Below are positions 21,013-28,141 of a stretch of 64,000 bases of DNA, piece after piece. This stretch comes from Sphingobium sp. (GTDB lineage: Bacteria; Pseudomonadota; Alphaproteobacteria; Sphingomonadales; Sphingomonadaceae): the NCBI GenBank assembly GCA_023266575.1, contig JAHFPV010000001.1, positions 462,645 through 526,644 on the forward strand, written 5' to 3'. Below the pieces are notes generated by a model. It ran no database searches. It was not told the DNA's origin and saw only the letters and a list, made by a program, of their open reading frames with translations. Both the position numbers and the translations under genes were made by a program. Numbering within the stretch: position 1 is the stretch's first letter; every line of letters starts with the position of its first letter.

Positions 21013-21225
21013 TCATTTCGCTTTCTTCCGTTGCTCCCTGAGCATCAGATGACAGGCAAGGCTGTCATGGCCATCGGTCGGGTTTTTTTCCCATGGTGGC
21101 GACCAGTCAATAGGCGCTTTGCCGCAAAAATAGCGTCCCGGCCCGGCACTGCTTTTCGCATCAGCCGATGTCGAGAGCGTCGTGGCCATCATGCCCAGCG
21201 CCAATATCAGCCTGCTAGACCGCAT
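21013..21225 (-). CDS. Small predicted exported protein coupled to hemN
   Basis: 70 residues from ATG at 21225: a signal peptide (SSRLILALGMMATTLSTSADA) and a short mature part of about 45 residues with two Cys (YFCGK, LACHLML) that could form a disulfide. The start overlaps the hemN stop by 11 bases in another frame, suggesting translational coupling. It could be a spurious frame, but the signal peptide and the overlap argue for a real gene. No family recognised. Confidence 0.5.
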   Translation of the reverse strand: MRSSRLILALGMMATTLSTSADAKSSAGPGRYFCGKAPIDWSPPWEKNPTDGHDSLACHLMLREQRKKAK

Positions 21226-22522
21226 GGCTGAATCGCCCCTCGGCCGGGCGAAGATAGGCGTCGAAGCAGGCCGCGACGGACCGGGCATAGGGTTGCGCCT
21301 CCGGGCGAATCTCGATCATCCCGTCGTTCACACGAGCGATGCCCATGGCGACAAATCTGGCCAGGTCGCGGGTTTGCCCAATCCCCTCGCTTGGCGCTGC
21401 GCCGTCGCATAGCAAGCGCTCGATCAGTCGGCCGCGTTGCTGGTCGTCAGCGCTGCGCCTGACGCCGCGCGTCGCGGTCAGCCGCGCCTGGGCGACCATC
21501 TCCCTATAGGCACCGGCATTTTTCTCATTCTGCACGATCAGGTCTGGAAACTGGCTGATTGCGCTGGCGCCCAGGCCGATCAGAACGTCGCTGTCATCCT
21601 CGGTAAATCCCTGAAAATTGCGTCGCAGCGTTCCGCTGGTCGCGGCCTGCGCCAGAGGATCGTGGGGCAGCGCGAAATGATCGAAACCGATGGCGCGATA
21701 GCCCGCAGCGGTCAGCATCTTATGACCCTGCGTCGCCATTGCGAACCGCATGGCCATGTCGGGAAGGTCGGCCTGCGCAATCCGGCGCTGGCGGTGCAGC
21801 AGGTGCGGCATATGCGCATAGCCGAACAGGGCGATCCGCGACGGCGCCAGACGGATGCTTGTTTCCAGAGTCTCCGCCAGATCCGCCTCGCTCTGGCCCG
21901 GCAGGCCGTACATCAGGTCGAAGCCCACGTCGATTTGAACCCGGCGCAGCCCGGCAACCGCCGTTTCCACCATATCGACCGGCTGCACCCGCCCTATCGC
22001 CTGCTGGACGTGCGGCGCAAAGGTCTGGACACCCAGATTGACGCGCGACACGCCGATCTGGCCCATGGTGTCGATCCATGCCTCGTCCAGGCGACGCGGA
22101 TCGATTTCGACCGACAGGGCAGCCGCACTGGTATCAAAACATAGCAGCAACTGGTGATTGAGCCGGACCCAGTCGACCAGCGGCAGCGAATTGGGGCTAC
22201 CACCGCCAAAGGCGATATGGGTCACGCGCCTCCGCCCGCCCAGGCGTGACGCGACCATCGCGATTTCCTGCTCCAGCGCATCGACATAAGTGGCCAGCCG
22301 TCGAGGCCGGATCGCGGCACCGGTGTTGCAGCCGCAATACCAGCAGATGTCGTGGCAATAGGGGATGTGCAGATAGAGCGAGATACCTGCGTCCTGCGGC
22401 AGCGTATCGAGCCGCTCCGCCAGCGCCTGCGCCCCGACGGCGTCGGTGAACTGCGCTGCGGTGGGATAGCTGGTGTAGCGCGGCACGGGGTCCGCCAACA
22501 GATCGGGATGGTATCGGAACAT
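21215..22522 (-). CDS. hemN: Oxygen-independent coproporphyrinogen III oxidase
   Basis: 435 residues of radical-SAM HemN. The cluster-binding CxxxCxxC is in YCHDICWYCGC at about residues 60-70, IAFGGGSPNSL is the SAM-binding glycine motif, and the C-terminal HemN domain contains FQGFTEDDSDVLIGLGASAIS. It decarboxylates coproporphyrinogen III under low oxygen. The start at 22522 (MFRYHPDLLADPVPRYTSYPTA) matches HemN proteins better than the upstream frame. An FNR-like half-palindrome lies 36 bases upstream. Confidence 0.95.
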   Translation of the reverse strand: MFRYHPDLLADPVPRYTSYPTAAQFTDAVGAQALAERLDTLPQDAGISLYLHIPYCHDICWYCGCNTGAAIRPRRLATYVDALEQEIAMVASRLGGRRRVTHIAFGGGSPNSLPLVDWVRLNHQLLLCFDTSAAALSVEIDPRRLDEAWIDTMGQIGVSRVNLGVQTFAPHVQQAIGRVQPVDMVETAVAGLRRVQIDVGFDLMYGLPGQSEADLAETLETSIRLAPSRIALFGYAHMPHLLHRQRRIAQADLPDMAMRFAMATQGHKMLTAAGYRAIGFDHFALPHDPLAQAATSGTLRRNFQGFTEDDSDVLIGLGASAISQFPDLIVQNEKNAGAYREMVAQARLTATRGVRRSADDQQRGRLIERLLCDGAAPSEGIGQTRDLARFVAMGIARVNDGMIEIRPEAQPYARSVAACFDAYLRPAEGRFSHAV

Positions 22523-22557
22523 GGAATGCGGCCTGCCACCAGCCGCGTGCCAACGCA

Positions 22558-22571
22558 TTGCGCAGGATCAA
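22558..22571 (-). promoter_or_regulatory. Candidate FNR/FixK-type box upstream of hemN
   Basis: On the minus strand TTGATCCTGCGCAA fits the core TTG-N8-CAA and matches seven to eight of ten consensus positions of TTGAT-N4-ATCAA, with one perfect half-site. hemN is a classic FNR/FixK target in alphaproteobacteria, so oxygen control is plausible. The second half-site is weak. Confidence 0.4.
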
Positions 22572-22657
22572 ATTTCCGATTGCGCCGCGTCAAGGAACGA
22601 CCGGCAGGCCAAGCCTACAAGCCATTATTGACCACAACGTCAGGGACGGAGACGATA

Positions 22658-23320
22658 ATGCGCATAAAGACTTTCTTGCTGGCCAGCGCCATGACCGGCG
22701 CACTGATTGCCGGACCGGCCCAGGCCAAACAGGGTGACATTCTGTTGCGCGTGCGCACGATCATGGTCGCGCCTAACGAGAAGAGCGGCAGTATTCTGCC
22801 CGCATTTCCGGGCGAAAAGGTGTCGGTGGACAACAGCATCATGCCCGAAATCGATGTCACCTACATGGCGACCGACCATATCGGTTTCGAGTTGATCGCC
22901 GCGACCACGAAACATAGCGCCAGCGGTCGCACCGGGACGACCGGCAGCATCGGCAAGCTCGCCTCGACCTGGGTGCTGCCGCCGACGTTGACGATGCAAT
23001 ATCACCCCGTGGTCGATGGCCATATCCGCCCTTATGTCGGTGCGGGCATCAACTATACGCTATTCTATGCCGAAGATGCATCCACCGCCCTGGAAACAGC
23101 CGTGGGCAAGACCAAGGTGCATATGAAGGATAGCGTCGGCTGGGCGGGGCAGGTGGGCGTCGATATCGACCTGAACGACAAAATTTTCCTCAATATCGAC
23201 GTCAAATATATCGACATCGACACGAGGGCACGACTGGCAACCACGGCGGCAGGCGTCCAGCGCGTCAAGCTGGGCCTCGACCCGTTCGTATTCGGCGTCG
23301 GCGTCGGTATGCGCTTCTGA
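22658..23320 (+). CDS. OmpW family outer membrane protein
   Basis: 220 residues. The signal peptide MRIKTFLLASAMTGALIAG ends at PAQA, and eight amphipathic beta strands follow. QGDILLRVRTIMVAPNEKSG, EIDVTYMATDHIGFELIAATTKH, VLPPTLTMQYHP and IRPYVGAGINYTLFY are OmpW blocks, and the protein ends in Phe as outer-membrane barrels do. It forms a small hydrophobic channel in related bacteria. The ATG at 22658 has GGAG a few bases upstream; the longer upstream frame is not coding. A strong terminator follows. Confidence 0.92.
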   Translation: MRIKTFLLASAMTGALIAGPAQAKQGDILLRVRTIMVAPNEKSGSILPAFPGEKVSVDNSIMPEIDVTYMATDHIGFELIAATTKHSASGRTGTTGSIGKLASTWVLPPTLTMQYHPVVDGHIRPYVGAGINYTLFYAEDASTALETAVGKTKVHMKDSVGWAGQVGVDIDLNDKIFLNIDVKYIDIDTRARLATTAAGVQRVKLGLDPFVFGVGVGMRF

Positions 23321-23343
23321 TCGCCAACTGGCTCAGGGGAAAA

Positions 23344-23375
23344 GGCTCGGACGACTCCGTCGTCTGAGCCATTTT
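23344..23375 (+). terminator. Rho-independent terminator after ompW
   Basis: A 12-bp stem (GGCTCGGACGAC at 23344 with GTCGTCTGAGCC to 23370, one G-U pair), a TCC loop, and flanking AAAA / TTTT. It sits 23 bases after the ompW stop and would work for transcripts in either direction. Confidence 0.85.
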
Positions 23376-23601
23376 CCGTTTGCGCATCGCGTAAATTCGC
23401 GCGCGCTTGTAGAGCGATGACTCTGGAGGTGAGGGTGACCAGCGATCGCTTGATATTCCGACCCGGACTGCGCTCACATTCACTGGAAGCACGACGACCG
23501 CTCACTTTCGGAGGGTGGCTTGCGATGTGCTTTTTGCTGGAAAATATAACTACGTCTAGCAACCCGCCAAAGGCATAGCGAATTATATGTGCTAGGAAAT
23601 T

Positions 23602-23646
23602 TGGTGGACGCACTTGGGCTCGAACCAAGGACCCGCTGATTAAGAG
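23602..23646 (-). other. Attachment site: displaced 3' half of tRNA-Lys(CUU)
   Basis: On the minus strand this reads from the anticodon loop CTCTTAA through TCAGCGGGTCC, a T-arm with stem CTTGG/CCAAG around TTCGAGC, and ends TGCGTCC-ACCA: the 3' half of a lysine tRNA with CUU anticodon. The 5' half is absent; sequence to the right departs from any tRNA at 23647. Tyrosine recombinases of the neighbouring type commonly use a tRNA 3' end as attB, so this is the displaced attL copy. The orientation predicts the reconstituted tRNA-Lys at the far right end of the element, outside the window. Confidence 0.8.
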
Positions 23647-23809
23647 GCGTCCAAAAGCGATTTTTCGAACGTCCCGCGATGTCCTTCAGTGTCCCCCGGC
23701 GTCCGATTTTGAATCTCCAACATACTGATATATAATAGAAAATTCACAGGGTCTCGTCCCTGATCGTCCAGCGTTGGCTTGCGTCAACTCCGGTCAGTCG
23801 GAGCTCTGG

Positions 23810-23829
23810 TGCAACCTATATGCAACCTA
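23810..23829 (+). repeat. Tandem TGCAACCTA sites before the integrase
   Basis: Two perfect copies of TGCAACCTA spaced 11 bases apart, about one helical turn, lying 25-45 bases upstream of the recombinase start. Position and spacing fit arm-type recombinase-binding or autoregulatory sites. Confidence 0.6.
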
Positions 23830-23854
23830 GTTTTTGGGTCAAGGGAGTGTTCGA

Positions 23855-25144
23855 GTGGCTGCCTCACTTACAAAAAACGGCATTGAGGCCCTGATCCTGA
23901 AGGCCAAAAATGGTTCCGCCGGACAACTTGAACTTCACGATGACCGAGAGCCGGGCTTGCGGATCCGCGCAGGTCAACGATCCGCAAGCTGGTCGTATTG
24001 GGCACGGTTGAAAAACGGTCAGCCCACACGGATCAAACTCGGTTCCTGGCCCGGCATGGGTATTGCCGAGGCGCGGATAGCCGCTCAGGAAGCGCGGGCC
24101 AAGATCGTGCAGGGCCATGACCTCAACGAAGAGAAGCGGGTTGCGACACGTGAAGCAGCTCTTGAGATACGGACCAGGACAACGCTCAAGGACGTTCTGG
24201 ACCTGTATGAGGAACTCATTCTCGCGCAACACCGTCGTGGCACTCAGACCCGGCGCGCACTTGACGGCAAAAAGGGTCTGATGACGACCCTAGCCAACCG
24301 GAAGCCGGCCTCGATAACCCGCGCCGAGATCAGCGATCTCGTCAGGAAGCATGCCCGGCAGGCACCGATATCGGCCAACCGGAAGCTCGCTTATGCATCC
24401 GCATTTTTCAACTGGTGCGTCGAGGAGGAAATTCTCACGGACTCACCGGCAAAAAATATCCGCAAGCCCGCGAAGGAAAACGAGCGCGATCGCTTTCACA
24501 CCCTTGAGGAACTACGCGAGGTTTGGGCCGCAACCACCGGCCTCGGGTATCCATTCGAGCAGCTGTACCGCTTGCTCATCGTTCTACCGATGCGGCGGGA
24601 AGAAATATCTGCAATGCCGATCGTGGACCTAACCATCGGGGATGACGACACGCCAGACCAGGGCATATGGGCTCTTCCTGCCGGCAGGACGAAGAACGCC
24701 AAGGCTCTGCGTGTCCCGCTTTCGCCATTGGCTCGCTCCATCATTCTCAAGGCACTCAACCACGAGGAGCGGCCGAAGGAGTCGAAGCTCCTGTTTTCGA
24801 CCACTGGTGAAACATCGGTCTCGGGTTTCACGAAAGCCAAGCGCCGGATCGACAAGGCAATCCACGGCGCCCGCATCAAGGATGCAGAAGAGGCGGGGGT
24901 CGATCCAGAAACGGTCGGACGCATGCCCCACTGGACGGTTCATGATCTGCGGACGACCTTCAATACACACGCTTGCGAGATATTGGGCGTCCCGCCCCAC
25001 GTCGCGGATCGGATACTCAACCATGTGGCGACTGCGACACGGTCGAAAATCATGCGTGTCTACAACAAGTCCGAAATGTTCGATGCTCGTAAGACAGCCC
25101 TGTGCGATTGGGCCGATCTACTTTCAAACCGTGTGATATCATAG
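23855..25144 (+). CDS. P4-type tyrosine recombinase (integrase)
   Basis: 429 residues. An N-terminal DUF4102-type arm-binding domain (LTKNGIEALILKAK, ELHDDREPGLRIRAG) is followed by a SAM-like core-binding domain and the catalytic domain. Arg is in PMRREEIS at about residue 246, HxxR in HDLRTTFNTH at about 362, and the nucleophilic Tyr in KIMRVYNK at about 403, so all key residues are present. GTG at 23855 is preferred because AGGGAG lies seven bases upstream; the frame is open to 23834. It sits beside the tRNA-Lys attachment fragment and should integrate and excise the island. Confidence 0.93.
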   Translation: MAASLTKNGIEALILKAKNGSAGQLELHDDREPGLRIRAGQRSASWSYWARLKNGQPTRIKLGSWPGMGIAEARIAAQEARAKIVQGHDLNEEKRVATREAALEIRTRTTLKDVLDLYEELILAQHRRGTQTRRALDGKKGLMTTLANRKPASITRAEISDLVRKHARQAPISANRKLAYASAFFNWCVEEEILTDSPAKNIRKPAKENERDRFHTLEELREVWAATTGLGYPFEQLYRLLIVLPMRREEISAMPIVDLTIGDDDTPDQGIWALPAGRTKNAKALRVPLSPLARSIILKALNHEERPKESKLLFSTTGETSVSGFTKAKRRIDKAIHGARIKDAEEAGVDPETVGRMPHWTVHDLRTTFNTHACEILGVPPHVADRILNHVATATRSKIMRVYNKSEMFDARKTALCDWADLLSNRVIS

Positions 25145-25690
25145 GGTTGAATTCGGTTGCCCTATGAGCCCCGAACCCGGGGTTCAAGGGATTGAGGGGG
25201 AGGCTAGGGGAGAAAAACGGCGGAAAACCGCCAGTTGAATTCCCGCCCAATCCCGCCTGTTACCACATCGCTCCCACGGATGCTCCCACGAGAAGCCTTC
25301 CGGCAAAGACGTGAAGGCGGAGCTTGCCTGCGTCGAATCGGTGATCGTCCGCTAGCATTTCGGGCTTCACGCTACTGGGCAGTATTGCGCCCATCACGTT
25401 GGCGCACAAAGTCCACGGGCAATTCCAAGCGGCCACCGCGACGGGAGAAACGCGGATTACTTGATTTCTCCTTCAGCGATGCCCACCGCCTCCATTTGCG
25501 GGTCGATATGGAGCAGACCGCTCGCGCCGATTTAGCGGAAAAAATCCTCCAGAGATGGCTATGATTCTCGCTAGCCGGTGCGGAGCGACGATGAGCGGCG
25601 GTTACATCTGTGAATTCGCTTTTTGTTCCGAAAGCGACTTCGCCAAATAGCTCTGACCGGCTATGCTTTCCGGCTGGAAGAGGAGAAGAT
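25145..25690. other. Gene-poor junction after the integrase with possible gene remnant
   Basis: No well-supported gene in 546 bases. The left part holds repeat copy A. A frame on the plus strand from 25235 to 25564 ends in a protein-like stretch (HRLHLRVDMEQTARADLAEK then ILQRWL), but its first half looks non-coding, so this may be the 3' remnant of a lost gene. A minus-strand frame (25372-25716) overlaps it and looks less convincing. The region reads like a scar from past insertion and deletion. Confidence 0.5.
25195..25295 (+). repeat. Diverged direct repeat, copy A (left edge of defence cargo)
   Basis: About 100 bases starting GGGGGAGGCTAGGGGAG and ending in the tandem GCTCCCACGGATGCTCCCAC (25270-25289, period 12). 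Copy B at 44205-44297 starts GGGGGAGTAAGGGGGGA and ends GGTCCCACGGATGCTCCCAT. The 3' 20 bases differ at two positions; the middle is diverged but aligns in order. The tandem 12-bp period resembles arm-type recombinase sites. Confidence 0.6.
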
Positions 25691-26242
25691 GTGAGCGAAT
25701 ATCGATTGCCTCTCACGAAGGAAGAAACTGCGCTGGTTCAGCAGATCGACCTCTCAGGCACGCATCAAAGCCATGCCGCGGCGCATGACGCCTATCTTAA
25801 GAACCAGGAACCAATCCTTGCTCTGCTTTCATCGCTTGAACAGCGGAACGCTATTTCGGAGCACTGGATCCGTTACTGGACCGATCCCGCCTATAATCCG
25901 GGACGGATCAAAGCATCGCGCCAAGGCCTCTTCGAACGCAACGGTTGTTCGGGAACCGACATATACATTCACCCCAATTTTATCCGGCATTTGCGCTACC
26001 TGTTGTTTGGCAGCGAGTTGCCCGATCACATCCGGTCAGCATTCATGCGTGAGACTGGCGATCCCCAATGGGTTAGTTCGAGCGATGCCATCACGCTCGG
26101 TAAATACGCCCGTAAACAGGTTCGCGAAAATGGCATGATTGGCGCAACGGCAGCCGAGGAATTTTTCAAACTCGCCCTTGATATCGGCCTGAATCTGGCA
26201 CCGGCGTTGGTCGTGATGGAATCGGTCAAGCAGGTGCGTTGA
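25691..26242 (+). CDS. Hypothetical protein
   Basis: 183 residues from GTG at 25691, chosen because AGGAG lies five bases upstream and the region before it is not protein-like. The protein is soluble and mostly helical, with segments LPLTKEETALVQQIDLSG, HWIRYWTDPAYNPG and IHPNFIRHLRYLLFGSELP. A C-terminal helical part (TAAEEFFKLALDIGLNLAPA) follows. I recognise no family. It is followed at 36 bases by another small unknown gene, likely an operon, at the start of the defence-type cargo. Confidence 0.7.
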   Translation: MSEYRLPLTKEETALVQQIDLSGTHQSHAAAHDAYLKNQEPILALLSSLEQRNAISEHWIRYWTDPAYNPGRIKASRQGLFERNGCSGTDIYIHPNFIRHLRYLLFGSELPDHIRSAFMRETGDPQWVSSSDAITLGKYARKQVRENGMIGATAAEEFFKLALDIGLNLAPALVVMESVKQVR

Positions 26243-26278
26243 GGATCGGGTAGGCAGATCACAGGGACGGAAGGCATC

Positions 26279-26578
26279 ATGGTTGGCAGCATCAAGGATC
26301 ACCCCTTCTACATTCGCATGAAGCAGCTTCCACCCCAAGAGGTTGCGGCCTGGGTTTTGGGCGACATTCCGGTCGAGAAAGCCGACGGACGCTTGCGCAA
26401 GGAGGTGTTTCGCCGCGTGGCAAAGAAGATCACGTCAGGAAAGGCCGAGCGCTCGAAGTACGGCTTCAACTCCGACACGAATGGTGAGATTGCCCGCGCC
26501 ATGGAATGGGCATTCCAGGCCGGCCTCAAGACAGTACAAATCCAGGACCCGAAACCAGGCCGAGCGCCGCACGGATAG
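26279..26578 (+). CDS. Hypothetical protein, small
   Basis: 99 residues, basic, soluble. KDHPFYIRMKQLPPQEVAAW, FRRVAKKITSGKAERSKYGF and EIARAMEWAFQAGLKTVQIQ give a helical, possibly nucleic-acid-binding appearance. It is 36 bases downstream of the previous unknown gene and probably co-transcribed. No family recognised and no catalytic motif visible. Confidence 0.6.
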   Translation: MVGSIKDHPFYIRMKQLPPQEVAAWVLGDIPVEKADGRLRKEVFRRVAKKITSGKAERSKYGFNSDTNGEIARAMEWAFQAGLKTVQIQDPKPGRAPHG

Positions 26579-26589
26579 AATCGGTCCTC

Positions 26590-26620
26590 TTGACACCAAA
26601 TGGTGCATATCCATATTGGT
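26590..26620 (+). promoter_or_regulatory. Promoter with embedded inverted repeat upstream of the HTH gene
   Basis: A perfect -35 box TTGACA (26590-26595) is followed by ACCAAATGG (26595-26603), a seven-base spacer, and CCATATTGGT (26611-26620), a near-palindrome. The dyad lies where a -10/spacer repressor would bind. The HTH gene starts 28 bases further on, so autoregulation is a natural reading. Confidence 0.5.
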
Positions 26621-26648
26621 TCTCATAAGACCGATTTTAACGAGGCCT

Positions 26649-27137
26649 ATGGAACCGACCGTAACCACCGCCCGCGCCGCCGAGATCGTCTCCATTGGCT
26701 ATGAAGGGCTGCGCTCCTACCTCAAGCGTGGGCTGCTGGGATCGGGTGGTCTCATGGCACCGTTTGTGCACCGCGATGCGCCGGCGCCCGACCTCAGCCG
26801 CGCCCGCGCCAAATGGAAGCGCTTTGGTGTCGTCGACCTTTGCCTCATACGCCTCGCCAAGCAATTGATCGATCTCGGCCTCTCGTTCGACGAGGCTAAC
26901 GGAATCGCTTCGCGCGAGGATGTCCGCCGCGTCTACTCCCATCCCCGGGGTCTGCCCGGTGCTACGCTGATGACGTGGCCGCCACACTACGACTTCATCG
27001 TTTTTGCCGGCGACGATCTTCGCCATCTGCCTAACCGGCTTGGCGAAGCCGGCGATGTCGCGGTCCTCGTCCAACTCGACCGCATCGCCGATCATGTGCG
27101 CGCGGCGATGGACGGTGACGAGCAGGGCGAGGCCTAG
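26649..27137 (+). CDS. MerR-like helix-turn-helix protein
   Basis: 162 residues. The N-terminus (TARAAEIVSIGYEGLRSYLKRGLL) resembles a MerR/excisionase-type winged helix, in which a Lys-Arg helix contacts DNA. A segment KRFGVVDLCLIRLAKQLIDLGLSFDEA resembles the second helical part of MerR domains. The C-terminus is unassigned. The ATG at 26649 was chosen because the frame upstream overlaps the previous gene and is not protein-like. It ends five bases before the next gene, so the two form a pair. It probably represses the dyad-containing promoter just upstream. Confidence 0.65.
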   Translation: MEPTVTTARAAEIVSIGYEGLRSYLKRGLLGSGGLMAPFVHRDAPAPDLSRARAKWKRFGVVDLCLIRLAKQLIDLGLSFDEANGIASREDVRRVYSHPRGLPGATLMTWPPHYDFIVFAGDDLRHLPNRLGEAGDVAVLVQLDRIADHVRAAMDGDEQGEA

Positions 27138-27142
27138 CCACA

Positions 27143-28003
27143 ATGGCCCACAAGCCCAATTCGCCGGTGAACGACGCGCGTCCGCCGATTCGCTGGACCG
27201 ACCTCGCCAGCTGGCACCCCCAGTTGACATCGGCGTTGAGCGATGTTCTCCGGCCCGGCGCAGTGGACCGGCTGAGTGCCGTCGAGTCCAGTGAGCTTTA
27301 TGATGACGATTCCGAATGGCTCGAACTCGTGCTCGGTGAATTTTCCGGGAACGAAAAAGCATTTCTCGAGCTCGTCGATCAGGCGCTTGAATGGTCCCGC
27401 GTGCGGACCTTCCACGGGACCCGGACAGCCGACGCCCGCAGCTTCACCCATGAGGGCATCCGGCTCCACGACCGGCCTAAGCTCGAAGCCGAGGTTCGAT
27501 CGCTGGTCGCGAGGGAGCCCACCCTCCATGGGATGGCCGACCGCCTTGATGAGGCGTTCGCCCGCACCGCCCATCTCATCGATCACGGCCGTTGCTTCGT
27601 CGTCGTCGACGAGCGCGTCCTGATTGAGGAATGCGGCCACTATCTCCTTGGTGGGAGTGAGTTCGTTCAGGGGATCCTCGGACCACAGGCCGCGCGGTCT
27701 GTGCTTAGCGATTGCGCCCCGACCGTGATCGAGGTCGATCTGCCGCTCTCGCGCGTCCCGCCGTCGCAGCTGCGCGAATTCTCGCGCACGCTGGTTGGCG
27801 AATGGGCGAAAATCCTGCGACGGCCACGCGCCGAACCGCGCTATCTCGATTTCAGCTTCTGCCTCCAAGAGCCGATTCCGGCCGCCTGGGTCGCCGGCCA
27901 TTTCCATCCACTCGCGGTTCACGATCCCCATGAAGGGAGGCGCTCCGTTCCGACGCGCCAAGCGGATTGTGCGGCCTGTGCACATGCTTCAAGCGATGCC
28001 TGA
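27143..28003 (+). CDS. Hypothetical protein with HGT motif (possible ADP-ribosyltransferase-like)
   Basis: 286 residues, no signal or membrane segment. The central segment VRTFHGTRTADARSFTHEGI has the H-G-[ST]-R ... I/F ... GI layout seen at the first strand and helix of many ADP-ribosyltransferase-fold proteins. Further on YLLGGSEFVQGILG could supply the later core strand. These similarities are by eye and weak. It follows the HTH gene by five bases, an arrangement like a toxin with an upstream regulator/antitoxin. The C-terminus carries a CAAC motif and looks disordered. No family is firmly recognised. Confidence 0.6.
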   Translation: MAHKPNSPVNDARPPIRWTDLASWHPQLTSALSDVLRPGAVDRLSAVESSELYDDDSEWLELVLGEFSGNEKAFLELVDQALEWSRVRTFHGTRTADARSFTHEGIRLHDRPKLEAEVRSLVAREPTLHGMADRLDEAFARTAHLIDHGRCFVVVDERVLIEECGHYLLGGSEFVQGILGPQAARSVLSDCAPTVIEVDLPLSRVPPSQLREFSRTLVGEWAKILRRPRAEPRYLDFSFCLQEPIPAAWVAGHFHPLAVHDPHEGRRSVPTRQADCAACAHASSDA

Positions 28004-28141
28004 GCGGCGCATGACATCCGGCGGGCAGATCGTTTCCGGAACTGGCGCGCAACCGCTCGTGCGATCGGCCCGGCGGAACAACACCGTGCACGGCATCCCA
28101 CCCCGCAATGATCCTTCCGCTTCGCACCGTATCGTGTCGGC

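Larger units (their letters stand above)
23376..23854. other. Chromosome-island junction region without genes
   Basis: About 480 bases between the ompW terminator and the integrase start. I see no supported gene. It holds the displaced tRNA-Lys fragment (23602-23646) and the tandem TGCAACCTA sites (23810-23829), which are listed separately. The sequence after about 23640 is visibly less GC-rich than the chromosome to the left. Confidence 0.6.

Noticed and set aside
23602-23677. Intact tRNA-Lys gene on the minus strand
   Set aside because: Only the 3' half matches; no D-arm or acceptor 5' strand can be found to its right, so it is a displaced attachment fragment.
25372-25716. 114-codon minus-strand frame after the integrase
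   Set aside because: Ser/Arg-rich, no motif, and no ribosome-binding signal; it overlaps a slightly better plus-strand remnant.
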